Assembly (NCBI GenBank): GCA_026874595.1
Contig: CM049313.1
Span: 36,158,159 to 36,222,158 of the forward strand
DNA from: Sipunculus nudus
Lineage: Eukaryota > Annelida > Sipuncula > Golfingiida > Sipunculidae
Reading direction: 5' to 3'
Length of the DNA stretch: 64,000 nt
This document shows positions 1 through 12,243 of the stretch, piece by piece (within the stretch, counting starts at the first letter, position 1; each line of letters begins with the position of its first letter). The notes below the pieces were generated by a model. It saw nothing but the letters and a program-made list of their open reading frames with translations. It made no database searches and was not told the DNA's origin. Made by a program: the position numbers and the translations under genes.

Positions 1-1560
1 CTGGCTTTACAATGATTGCTCTTCATCATATACCAGAAATTACAATAAAGCCTATCGTGATACGGATTATTATCATACCATGCAGTGACCTCTGTTTGTG
101 TGACACATACTATTGCGTTAATTGATGCCTGTGAGGAGATTATTGTATATATACAGAAGGCTATCACACCCACAGTGGCCCTGAAACAAAACCAAGGTTA
201 TTGTATCATCGGTTACGACACCTGAAATCTTAATAAACGTATATAGCCATAATACGAATTAACATCATAACAGTGACCCTTTAACAAAACCCATCGGTCA
301 TAATGCTAGAGGATTCCACAAACGTATAGCCATAATACGAATTAACATCATACCATGCAGTAACCACAAAACCACACGGTATACCATCGGTCATATACTA
401 GAGGGTTAACGCATATAAGTAGCCATAATGCGAACTATACGACCTGGTTTTTGTGACACAACAACAACTATATGTCTCCTCGCACTACGGCCCTTGCTTT
501 CCCAAATTGTATAGGGGAAAATAGACCCTTCAAAAGTTTGGTGTTAAATTAAATTCTAGATTTCTAAAGATTTGACCTTTTATGATGATGATCAAGGTTA
601 CCAAGTTATGAACTGATCTGAGATTTTACTGTGGCTGGTTTGACCTTGAAGATCCAGGTGAAGGTCACCAGTTTTTGAGGTCCTCAAGGAACATGATTTA
701 AACATTAGTGTTTCAAATGTGAGGGAAAATATGTGATACTTCAAAAAGAATTTGGGGTTCATAAAAAGTTTATATTCACCAAATTTGACCTTGATGATGA
801 AGATCAAGGTCACCGGTTCTCGAACTCGTCTGAGATTTTGGTTGAAACAATTTAAATTCAAAATTTCACGAGAAATTGTTGAGTTGTTCAAAGTTATTGC
901 GATCACAAGAAATGACATAGACGACGACGCCGACGCTGACGCCGACGACGCCGCCGACACTATATGTCGACAGACACTATATGCCCCCCCACCCCCCCAA
1001 CCCCCACCCCCCACCCCCCACCCCCATGGGAGGGAAGACATTATTAACGTCATACCAGTGACCCTTAAACTAAACCCACCGGGATAACATAGGTCATTAT
1101 ACCAGAGGACTCAATAAACGTATATAGTACTAATGTGAATTAACATCATAATGTGACCCTAAAGCAAATCCCACCGAGATATCATCGGTCTTTATACTAT
1201 AGAGGTTGCAATAAACGTATGTAACCATAGGCGCATTTACATCATAAGAGTGACCCCAAAACAAAACCTACAGGGACACAATCGGTCATTATACTAGAGA
1301 TTTCAAAACAGTTTATAGTCATAATGCGAATTAATATTATACCAGTGACCCTAAAACAAAACCCACCGGGATATCATCGGTCATTTTACTAGAGGTTTCA
1401 ATAAACGTATAGAGCCATAATTCGAATTAACATCACACCAGTGACTCTAAAATTAAATCGTCATAACATAGTCCTTATTTGAGAGGTCTCGACAGCCTAG
1501 TCATAATACAATTAACGCTATACTAGTATATCGGTGACCCCAATAAAAAAAACACACACA
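1..1560. repeat. Diverged ~95 bp tandem repeats
   Basis: A block with GAATTAACATCATA, CCAGTGACCCTAAA, a GGTCATTATACTAGAG-like part and CAATAAACGTATATAG recurs about every 90-100 bp (for example near 257, 336, 1135, 1327 and 1421). The units are well diverged and are interrupted between about 500 and 1036. Fading copies continue to about 1800. Confidence 0.7.
500..1036. mobile_element. Inserted repeat element with TGACCTTGATGA-type units and a C-rich end
   Basis: This interrupts the 95 bp array. It has internal duplicated blocks (TGACCTT...GATCAAGGT, near 575-600, 637-668 and 786-813). Its right side is a run of GACGACGCCGACGC-type triplets (918-958) and a C/A-only tract (985-1025). Open frames here are low-complexity by-products. 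The class is not identified. Borders are approximate. Confidence 0.5.
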
Positions 1561-1633
1561 AACGTGATACCATTAGTGTTGGTAAAGCAGACGGAACAAT
1601 CAACTTTGCCATAGCGAATTATAGCATATACCC

Positions 1634-1634
<1 letters not shown>

Positions 1635-1698
<64 letters not shown>
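1635..1698. repeat. (TA)n microsatellite
   Basis: Uninterrupted alternating TA, about 64 bp, between the diverged 95 bp repeats. Confidence 0.97.
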
Positions 1699-1701
<3 letters not shown>

Positions 1702-2577
1702 CAAAACGGACCGTGATATCATTAGTTATAATACCATATACAATTCGTGATAAACCTATCACAATTCGAATTAACATAACCCAGTGAACGTAATCGTCAC
1801 ACGATTGGTCATTTTATGCCACGCAGAGGTCATATATGTATAATATACCTTGGCATAATACGAAATAAGTCTTTAAGACGACGAAACCAGTGTAAAAACT
1901 GACTGAGGCGCTAGGGGCCGTTGGACCACGCAATGGCACTGGTCGTCAAACCATGCACCATGCATGCAGTTATTTGTGGTGACTATATCGATGGCCGAAA
2001 GCCACCATGCAGCTGGGTACCCACTGCCCGTGTTACAACTAACCATCGCAGCGGCACGCTATCACGTACACATATGTTACCTCTTTTGCATAAAATGCAT
2101 ATACTATGTCATTTAGTTGACAGACGAAACAGTATAACTTACATGTGAAGATTTCACTGGCATTTATTATTAATTAAAAGGCGCATATAAGTTAAACCTG
2201 TTTCTTTTAAAATTATATATAATGTACAGATAGAATAATAACCAATTCTGAGTTTCTTTTATCATGCATGAGCAGTTCTGGTTGAAACTATTTTCTTAGG
2301 CCCCACACCCCTTGGCCTGTTTATTTTTTAAAATATAATTTATTGGCAGATTTTCCCTAGGATAATATTGTTTCTAATTTGTACATATGGCTATATATGA
2401 CATCCCCTATCTGTGACCTCCCCTTAGGTGACTCACTCCCTTCTGCGGACATGAACTTGTTTATTAAGCCAAGTGTTTTCTTAATTTCAAGTGATTCCGT
2501 GAAAAGCCAAGTTTGAGGTCAATAACCTCTGTAATGGCATCACCTGGGAACCTATATGTGCACTAGTGTCCGCAATT

Positions 2578-2578
<1 letters not shown>

Positions 2579-2619
<41 letters not shown>
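2579..2619. repeat. (TA)n microsatellite
   Basis: Uninterrupted alternating TA, about 40 bp. Confidence 0.97.
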
Positions 2620-2621
<2 letters not shown>

Positions 2622-2732
2622 TACTATAGGGTAACTATATTTTTTTTGCTATAACCCATAACATATATGTTGCTTTCATCACCTTATAAAAGAATCCACA
2701 GTCTTGGGGTTGCCCACATAGTCGAGGTTTCA

Positions 2733-2735
<3 letters not shown>

Positions 2736-2798
<63 letters not shown>
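2736..2798. repeat. (TA)n microsatellite
   Basis: Uninterrupted alternating TA, about 63 bp, ending in TGCATGCA. The open frame across it (Tyr-Ile repeats) is an artefact. Confidence 0.97.
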
Positions 2799-2801
<3 letters not shown>

Positions 2802-3403
2802 TGCACAGAGGCGTCCCAATGCTTGTTATTACCTACCTGTTATTTCCATATACCAAAGACGACCGCTGGAGTTGTATATCCGTTTCGTCGACTTACTCAA
2901 CTCGGACTGAACACACAAGACACACTTTACCATTCAGTTGTTCCTGAACACACACGCACCGGGTCATATATACATAACCTAAACACATGTATACACCTGA
3001 CATCCCATCGCAAGGTAGAGTGAATGCACTTTGCTCTACACATTTCAACGAGTCACCTGTATTAATATTAAACAGGTAAGTTAAGGACCAAATCACGTAT
3101 ATTGATTTAATCAGATTTCGATAACATTAGCACGTATTAGCCACGGCCTGGATACAGCTCTGTCACCGCGTGGAGTCCACTTCCTTCTGATGTCAATGCC
3201 CACATAAATATACATGCTGTTAAAAAAAAACTTGTTTTACTGGTGTTAGCCCATGATCATGCAGGCCTGGACAATGGGTAATTTGTTTATGTACTTGAAA
3301 AATTGACCCTGAAGTGATTTATTATTAAATGCAGGTATTGTAAAACAAAAACATGATATATGTATGTAATTTACCTTTTGTTTGATATTATTTTTTACTG
3401 CTG

Positions 3404-3405
<2 letters not shown>

Positions 3406-3441
<36 letters not shown>

Positions 3442-3512
3442 TTTTATATACAATGTATATTGAATATATTACTTATTATGTATTTTATACTGTATATTTT
3501 ATATTTTAATTA

Positions 3513-3573
<61 letters not shown>
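3406..3573. repeat. Two (TA)n microsatellites in AT-only DNA
   Basis: Pure TA tracts at 3406-3439 and 3519-3573 are separated by about 80 bp that is almost entirely A and T. Confidence 0.95.
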
Positions 3574-3578
<5 letters not shown>

Positions 3579-4202
3579 GGTACGTAGAATGCAAGATTCG
3601 GATCCAAATTAATTGAGAGAGGTTTAGAATAACAAAATACCACATATAACATAAAGGAATATAACATTATATACGGTCTGACCTGGATGGGGTCAGTTAT
3701 GCATGAACAGAATTGGAATTGAATATTGGGATTGCATGTATATCATGCAGGCTCAGATGAATTGGAATGAATTGTTCCGGCTTATACATATATCTCCCCA
3801 TGCTCTCAGTTTCACAGAAGTTGCCAATGTCTCTGAGCTTCACGTTCTAGACCGTTGCATCACGCTATAAAGCCAAACACGGATGTCTCGGATATAGTTT
3901 ATATATAAGGAGCTCGATAAGCAGTCGCGATACTGCTTTATATATCTTTTTTAATTCTGTGCATGTCTTATTTTCCGATGAAAGCACATGTTACAATTAA
4001 GAATTGAAATTAAATTGAATTAATGTTATATTAATTTGTTGGACTTGACATTTTTTTCAAACACATCAAACTGAAATGAAAAGAATAGGAATTGACAGTC
4101 TGAAATGAATCTAAGTCTGTGAAAAATAATATATACAATATAACACAGCGTAATATAACATCAGCGTTGTTAAAAATCCTTCTTTTCTTTTCTCTTATGT
4201 AC

Positions 4203-4559
4203 CATTCTATTCAATTCAATTTAATTCTATTCTATTCTATGTTCTGTTCCATTCTATTCTTTTCTATTCTGTTCTGATCTGTTCTGTTCTATTCTATTCT
4301 ACTCTACACTCTATTCTATTCTATTCTATTCTATTCTATTCTATTCTATTCTATTCTATTCTATTCCATTCCATTCTATTCCATTCTATTCTATATTCTA
4401 TATTCTATTCTATATTCTATTCTATATTCTATTCTATATTCTATTCTATATATATTCTATTCTATATTCTATTCTATATTCTATTCTAATCTATTCTATA
4501 TTCCATATTCTATATTCTATTCTATTCTATTCTAGATTATATATATATTCTATTCTATT
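4203..4559. repeat. ATTCT pentanucleotide array with variant blocks
   Basis: Runs of TATTC/ATTCT start with degenerate units (TGTTC, AATTC). A pure core lies near 4312-4363, followed by units with an inserted TATA (TATATTCTATTC). It is strand-asymmetric and free of G on the plus strand except in a few variant units. Confidence 0.95.
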
Positions 4560-7491
4560 TTGACTTGGCATGTTGTCATTTTCGGAATAAAATTCCTGAT
4601 CGACTCGAAATGTCGAGTTGCCATTGTAAGTTATAGAAACTTTCAAGCAATGTCAGCTTAACCTGCAAAATCTTTACATTTCATGAACATACATATTATC
4701 AATTAATGTTCCGTGAATAAACAAAATATTGACCGTTGAAAATTACTTATAGATAAATAAGTACAAACATGAGCTTTCGTTCAAACCAACGTGTTAATAT
4801 TTTTCTGAGTATATAATTTATACGCATGCGCATAGACAACAGCATATACAAGCAGAAAAAAAACGCGTGCGTCTATTTTCGTTTGCATTTATAATAATGT
4901 TAAAACTTAATAAAAAAATAAATAAAAAATACGATACGTGCTAGAAATTTAAAACGAAATTCTCTGTATATGATCCAGTGTCTAATTCCGGATCTACGCA
5001 CTGCAATTTGCGATAAAACCAAGTGATTTCCACCAGTCAAATTAAACAGAAGATTGATTTGGAAAACCCCTTATCTGGGTTTACCCTTCGGTGAAGAGAT
5101 AAGTTTACTACCGTGGCATGGACGCGGAGGGCAACGTACTGGGTCTATAGATGATGGATGGGGTCTGACTATCGGGAGAACCTACTTTAAAAGCCAATGA
5201 ACCGGACTCCAAAAACTGCTGTATTATTTTATGACTTAATAGAATTGTTTCGTCAGGCGAATATTCCTTATACAATGGGTTTGAAACAGTTGACACCGCC
5301 CGGGTAAGACCAGTTAATTACCGGCCAAGAACATCTGCACTATACACACGGAAAGGTCCTGTGAAGGACATAGATACAGGACGCCCGGGTATGACGTCAT
5401 AATCATTGGGACGCTCGCTATGTTGTCGTGTCGATGACTGGTGAAACTCCTTAAACTGTTACTTGGTGAAAATAGAAGAATATATTTAAAAATAATTTAG
5501 CACGCAATGAACCAACTTTGTCGGATTTGTCATGATTATATAGTACTAAAAATAATAAATAATAATAACACAATATTAAATAATGTCACTTTCACGGACA
5601 CCAACTGGTGATTTAATCTATAATATGTATTTCAAACAGCAAGCCATATATAAACGCTTGGCTGGAGTATTTTAGAAATATATATGTATTTATTCTGCGC
5701 GAAATTGCAGCACTTCAAGTGAGTAACCATGGGCGTAATCAAGTCTTCCCAGAGCACTTTTCGCGGACAAAGCTTTAGCACAATTAAGAGCTGTGCGGTT
5801 TGAAGAGATAAATTGGACAAAGATCTTGCGCCCATATTGATATCGAGACACGCAGAATTAAAAAAGGCCAAAAAGGGATATCCGTTAAAAGTGAACTCGT
5901 CACACGTAAAACTTGGAGCCCACATAACTAAGCCCGGGGCATTTACGTACCAATCATTGGCGAATATTTTAGGAGGTTGTAAATTACTTGCATTAGAAGA
6001 TCTCCCTACCGCTCATAAGACATACTACCCGGTCAGGGCAAAAGAGAAGCGAAACGCAATTTGTAATACTAGAAATGCGGGCTGGTAAGTACAAAAAAGA
6101 TAGTGAAAACAATCCTTCTTTAATAAGGGAGTCCTTCAAGCTCGAAACCGCGGTTGTTTTTTTGCATGTGTGGTGGCCGACTAGTCTTCTGCCCAGGCCG
6201 TTTCATTAGGGCGGCTTTCCTAGCAAGGGTAATTGGGTTCGAAACGTGTCAAATGTATTACTCGGGCGAAACCGCGGAAAGTAAACGTTCATTTGGGAAG
6301 ATGGCGGTGGGCGAGGACCTTGTCTGAAAGCTGTGGCCGCCGGGTTCCCGGGGGCCAGGAGCGGTTACTATAGGTGAACCTAGCCGTAGATGAATTGCCT
6401 CGCAAGTTACGGCCGTAGTAGCATCGAGTTCATTGATGGTCTCCCTCCGGAATGATAAAATCATCTTATTACAGAAGGCAAATCGATCACCGCCGTGCCG
6501 CTGTCTTTTACGGGCGACTCGGGCCACAGTGAGAGCAGTCGTAGTAACAGGGACGGCCCAAGGCCCATTACTCAAAAAGGCTCATTCATATTGTCAAATG
6601 GCGGCGTGCTGCAAGTGGGCCCTCCTCCCAATGTGTTCCTGTACCATTCAGCAAATTAGCCTCAACATGTCCGAACCAGCGCAATGCCGCGCCTCGCGCG
6701 GTCTCTTGAGTATAAACGCCCGTTCTAAGAAGGGTCGGTCACAATAAAGTCGTTCACGCCCGTCTCTTTATATCGGAGATGCTTTCTTGCCTGCGTCCCG
6801 GTCCTCTGTGACACCAATGGACAGGATTAAGCGCCTGACTGAAACACCCCAGGGTTCGATCATTATGGCAAAGTCTCTGCTCGTAGGTTTATGAAAAAAA
6901 GATGACGCTGTCTTCTTGAAGTTCATCCTTCTGTGTGTGTGTTCTCCCTTCAGTATTTTCTTTTCCTGTCATCAGGGAAAGGATGGCAGATTTTGACGGT
7001 TCTTTGTAAAGCGCCAGATAATCTAATCTGGTCTCCATACGCCTCGCTCACAGGACAGAGTATGCCCCAGGGCTGTAGCAATTACCACAACCCCCGTCAT
7101 CACAAACGGGTTAACCGAATCATACAAGGAGCACTACCACACAATCGGTCCAATATCAAATGCCCATTTGCTGAAATGGCTCTTTAATTTATCAAACGTG
7201 CCAAAAGTGAGTTTTAGCCCCCTGCTCCGTGACAAATAGTACAAAAGTCATCATTTTCTGCCGTCCGTCCGCAGGACCAATCATAGTCACCAGCTGCTGG
7301 AAGGAATCGTCATTATGACGTCATCATACCATAAAGATGCGTCTTATAATACCATAAAGATTAATCATCAGTGATAAGAAAAATATTCTGAATCGCAGTT
7401 TTAAAAGAGAGCAGTTTCTTTTAATTCTGTTGTTGAAATACATAGATAAAAATGTTTAATTCCTTAATTTATATAGACATGAAATTATACC

Positions 7492-7511
7492 CATATATGC
7501 ATGCATATATG
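7492..7511. other. Perfect 20 bp palindrome
   Basis: CATATATGCATGCATATATG equals its own reverse complement. It is made of AT-rich alternating steps and may be a by-product of TA/TG slippage. Confidence 0.9.
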
Positions 7512-8162
7512 CGATTATACCTTTAGTTAGTATATCCAGAAAATATGTAAGCTTTTTTTTTGGTCGTGTTTGCGAATTATATTGGTACCGGGAGCATGAA
7601 TATTCCCCATGCCTCGTAATAAGTATATAATCTATATTACTCGGAACATATTTAGACATTCATCACATATAATGCCCTCTCTTTAAAGTCAATGTTTCTT
7701 TACAGGACAAGCGAAGCAAGCCCCAGGAATGGTCCTCTGACGCCGGGGGTTTCTGCAACAGTAATGGGGTTTTGGACATCAATATAGTTCAGCTATAAAT
7801 AACCTTAGATTTGCCCGGTCTACATCTTTAGATTACACAAATAAGAAAACGGGTCTTACAGGGAAGGAACTTTGCGTGGTGTCTTCTGGGGTCAGATTTT
7901 ATTTTTTATTCCACCATGCACCGTGCCTGCCGTACGGTTATCAAGAAGGCAAGACATTTAGGAAATCCATCATTAGGTAATCATTCCAAGATTAACTTGA
8001 TACATGCCATGGTTATATACAAATTTTTTGTCACTGTGGGTCTGTGTACGATAGCGATGTGTCGGGCTTCTGTCCTTTGATCCTGCGCATCCCGGTGACA
8101 TCATCTCCGGCGCTGCTGTGCGAGCCCCTGTCTCGGGCAAACGAAGCGGGAAGCGTAATCCT

Positions 8163-8262
8163 CACGTGAACATTTAACTATTTGTCAGGGTAAGACCCCG
8201 GGGGGACGGGTCTGAACCTGTGATCTCCCGCCCGGGGGAGTGGGTGTCACGTATCCCTAAGA
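8163..8262 (-). mobile_element. Possible decayed tRNA-like SINE head
   Basis: The minus strand contains GGGCGGGAGATC followed by a GGTTCAGACCC B-box-like sequence. This resembles the anticodon/T-arm part of the 27.9 kb SINE head (GCCGGGAGATC...GGTTCGAATC). No A box, tail or duplication was found, so it may be coincidence. Confidence 0.25.
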
Positions 8263-10190
8263 TGCCATTATCGGGCTCCATTAGGAACCATATACACTCA
8301 TATGGCGGTGATCAGCATAAACCAAAATTGTCGGCCCGGTTGGGGAAATTAAGGGGAGCGGATTAAAAACTTCCCACCGCCACAACCCTGCCGATAATAA
8401 GGTTGGAGGGATCCCAACAAAACCACTAACTGGTGATGGAGCCATTTTGCCAAACGATGGTGGCACAGAAGAGCTATTTCATTTAATCATGCCTCGCTGA
8501 GTCATAATTTACAATCATTATAAGCGATACACGACAGTGTGTGACTTGAATCTGGTCAACCCCACGGGAGGCCTCCTAGGCACGTCTGCTCATCAAGCGA
8601 ATACAACGTGGTTCTAACATTGATACCGTCTCTATCTGAATTATTAATCTTTTCTGAACCCATCGCCCCAGCCCCTTACCCCCTCGTGTAGGACAGGCGC
8701 TGTGTTCAAGAGGGCTCTTCAGAAACCGGTTAATATAACGCCATGATCCCCGACCGCGCCCTCCAAGGTTACGGTGCAACCAGTCTGTAATGACATGTGA
8801 CTTTTTTTCGCTGAATTGATCACTGTTCTGTACAAGTGTTAAACTAGACGATGGACCAGTTCTTCAAAAAAGAGAACACGATTTAATCAACCTCTATCCA
8901 AGACAAAAATGCTTACTTTTTAAATACACATACAAGAATCGTTGCCAAACATTTTGTTATGGCATTACTGCAGTAAATGGTCTTTTGACTATAACCTGCA
9001 TGGCTACATTGTGCGATATATATACTTTATTGAAATTCGTTACCTTTTCCATTATGGGTTCTTATTTTTCATCTGTATGTTAATAATTAATAGAATCTCA
9101 ATTTATAGTTTCATTGTTATACTCATTACATTTTATATCACTTCTCGTGATCTAAGTATCACGAACATTTTTTTTCATAAAGGAACCTTAAACACCCGAA
9201 TGAATATAAAGATAATCTGAGATAAATAGAATAAAGTATGAAATTATTTGATGATTAATAAAACGACGTGTTCACATAAAATAGGCATCGAAAGCAAAAT
9301 ATATCTTGAATCCAAATAAATATTTTATCGGTAAGCTATCCGATAAGACATACTGAAGTATTTATATTGAAGAAATTTTGTACCGCGACAGATCTTTCAT
9401 TAAATATAACATCAATAACAGTGCACGTGTGTGGTATTTTGTATATACGTGTTAAAATACTCTTTAGCTTGCTTTGGCATTATAATCAGTCTTCGTATTC
9501 CTTAATACCAATAAGTGTATTTCATAATTTCCCCTCAATTATATGTTAAAATTGACATCTCTGCTGAAATTGACAGTGAAACATGGCGAGCGCAGAACTT
9601 CTCTGCTGCGCACGGTTCAGACACGTGTAGTCGGCGGGGTTCCGTAGGTCGGGCGTTTCGAGCATGCGTCATGCGACGGAAGAAGACGTGCTTGCTACCT
9701 CGCCCTTTAACCCCTCGCTGCGCCCGCCACCCAGTCGACAATGCTTGTTAATTTTTTTGCCCTTCAACTCTTGAAGTGTTGTGCGCACACCTCCATAAAC
9801 AACACTCACTTGCCCCTAGCAAACAAACAAACAAAAAAATCCCGCTCACGTGCAAGTCTATAAAGTCACAGAAATAATAAATTAAATGACCTTGGGATGT
9901 CTTTTCAATTAATTAAGGAACTTTAACAATACCTTGCCAATAATTACACTTTCAATACTTTAACATCGTGTATGGTTTGATGTCGGTATATTTAACAAAC
10001 TAAAGTATTTGTAATTTTATTGAAAATATACGGTTCTTATACCCTGTTTGTAGACACCTACTTGAAGAATGATAGGATAATCTTAACCTTCCAATTTAAA
10101 TTAAAGATATAAACTATACTAATGTGACTTATTATTTTGCATTTACACTCAACATTTATATGATTGATATAACCTGAATAGAGTACTTTG

Positions 10191-10193
<3 letters not shown>

Positions 10194-10241
<48 letters not shown>
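10194..10241. repeat. (TA)n microsatellite
   Basis: Alternating TA with one TT interruption. Confidence 0.95.
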
Positions 10242-10242
<1 letters not shown>

Positions 10243-12195
10243 AGAACTACAGATTCCTTTTATATTATTTCACTAAATTCCACAGATAGAGGTTCGAGGT
10301 CGGCCGAAAAGTAACCCAAAGATGGCGAGATTTATGGTGATTTCTCCGATATAATTCCTCTGTGACAAGCTTAAGGTTTTGATCACCCTAAAATGGAGAT
10401 AGTCCGCCAGGAAATTGTCTTCTGACAGCATTGTTCTCGGCCTGTCAGACCCACAAGCCGGCAGTTAATCCGCCTAGCCGCAGTGCGCATGCGCCTACGT
10501 AGGACAGCTTCATATTTCTTGGAGCCTGAACATTAAGACAAAGCAGTGAAAACAGACAACTTAAGCAGTGGTATCAAGTAGCCCTGTATTCTGTGGCCCT
10601 GTAAACCATCTTCAGTAATTATAAATTAGGTCTTAGCGGTAAAAGCCGTGAGGGATATTTGACTTAGGTTGCCATCAGCGTCTAACCGACCACGCGTCGT
10701 GTTTAATCCTCTGACGTCGTCTTTCCTGTGTACCTCCTAACCTTAATGCCACGATTGCGTGTCGACAGTTTGTAAATTCACCCCCGCGGGTTTGTCATTG
10801 TGGTCTGAAGTAGACCCAAGCCGCCGAAACCCCGCCCGCTTGATCCCTGGCTACACCAAGTTATTTCTTGTCGCGTCCCTTTTTAAATATCTCATTTCGG
10901 GGTGATTACTGTTTGACACGGTGTCCTGGGGCGCTTCTTGGTCATAACTCGACCGCTCCAAGTGTGGTGTTATTGAGGTGCCGCGACCTCAGGCTCTTCC
11001 ACCCTTATACGGGGTTAACATCAAACCCTGCCGACAACCTCGGATATTGTCGGCTTTTGTCGTAGCCCTCGGGTAACCTCGTACTTCCTGGTGTCAAGTG
11101 TATTGTCATATCCACCGTGTTGATCTGTGGGTCATATTTCTATCGTCACAACTCTAAAGGTCTCTCGCAGATTTACCCCCCGAAACCTAGTGGGGGTATT
11201 TATTAATTGACGTGAACCGCAGAGGGTTCGCGAACGAATTGCGCGAGCGTTTTTCCGCTAAACTGAGCCAAATTGCGAAATCATTTCATATAATTTTGCA
11301 CAAATCTGGGAAGTTGTAGCTGCATTTTTGGTTTTGAATTTCGATAATATGTTTTTGTTTACCATATAGCTTGAATTATTCGTCCTCTGCTACAGACTGA
11401 TTCTGAAGTATATAACTCAGCCCTTAGTATATTCCCAAAAACAAACTGAATGCATGGAGGGCGCACACCCACACACACACACACACACGTGTATATACAG
11501 AGCTTATGAGATCAAAATTGGTGAAAAAGAAACAAATCTATTTTCCCTCCACCTGAATATTCTTTTTCTTTCCTTTAATTCAGAAGATTATTACCCTGCA
11601 GAATATTCCCGCGTTCCCTTGACCTGATCTGACCGACATTGGAATTCCATTGTATATGTGGGGATCGTATAGGCATTATTCAGACAGGGACCTGACTCAG
11701 TTACTAATACGTGATACACAGTTAATCATACGTAATGCCCCCTGCGCGCTTACGTAATCATTGTTGAGACAACGATGCTGTTGGTGCTATTGTGAAATGT
11801 GCGACTCCGCATGGTCGCGTGGCTCGCACGTGCCGTTGTTCATGCCAACCGACTGAAAACGTGTGTAACTGTCTATGCGGCGCAAAAAAATAGATAAAAA
11901 CATCGTCAGGTGAAGTGAAATAGAAACATGATACCAGAGATGTTTACGACAAGTAGCTTTAAAAATACACAAATCCGCTGCACTCCTTGCGTCATTGGTC
12001 GTGAATTGGCATGCGAAAACACAAAACAACGCAGTAATTCAGTTAATCGCAAATTATGTCTGACCATGTGCGCAAATGATGGTTTTAAAGTTTAAACAGC
12101 TAGGCTTCATTTTAGCCCCTTATATATACGCTTGCACATTGCACACCAAATAAATCTACCATATATGTGCATGACGCAAGAGCAGCCCGGAATTA

Positions 12196-12197
<2 letters not shown>
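10242..12197. other. No gene seen; GC-richer non-coding segment
   Basis: 10280-11260 is CpG-richer than its flanks, including CGCATGCGCC near 10486. The short open frames here (10868-11065 on plus, 11787-12029 on minus) lack any recognisable content. A short (CA)n tract lies at 11469-11488. Confidence 0.5.
11469..11488. repeat. (CA)n microsatellite
   Basis: About nine to ten CA units. Confidence 0.9.

Positions 12198-12241
<44 letters not shown>
12198..12241. repeat. (TA)n microsatellite
   Basis: Uninterrupted alternating TA, about 44 bp. Confidence 0.97.

Positions 12242-12243
<2 letters not shown>

Larger units (their letters stand above)
1862..4202. other. No gene seen; AT-rich spacer with microsatellites
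   Basis: Apart from the listed (TA)n tracts, nothing coding is supported. The open frames at 1921-2148 and 2667-3096 have no family resemblance, and the latter runs through a microsatellite. Confidence 0.7.
4560..10190. other. No supported gene; GC-richer islands of unknown nature
   Basis: Stretches near 5030-5450, 6110-6900, 7690-8800 and 9580-9760 are clearly GC- and CpG-richer than the surroundings. Open frames exist (for example 5813-6088 on plus, 91 codons, Lys-rich, MDKDLAPILISRHAELKKAK at its start), but none shows a domain, signal peptide or consistent splice structure. They could be conserved non-coding DNA, unmethylated CpG islands or decayed elements. A perfect 20 bp palindrome lies at 7492-7511. 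Confidence 0.5.

Noticed and set aside
598-1087. Gly/Trp-rich and Pro/Asp-rich open frames on both strands
   Set aside because: They run through the GAC/GCC triplets and the C/A tract of a repeat element.
5813-6088. 91-codon Lys-rich plus-strand open frame as a gene
   Set aside because: It has no recognisable domain, no clear promoter or splice context, and a similar-length antisense frame overlaps it. It is described only as part of a GC-richer island.
6790-6880. tRNA gene suggested by GGGTTCGATCA near 6852
   Set aside because: The acceptor stem, D arm and anticodon stem do not pair, so the B-box-like match alone is not enough.
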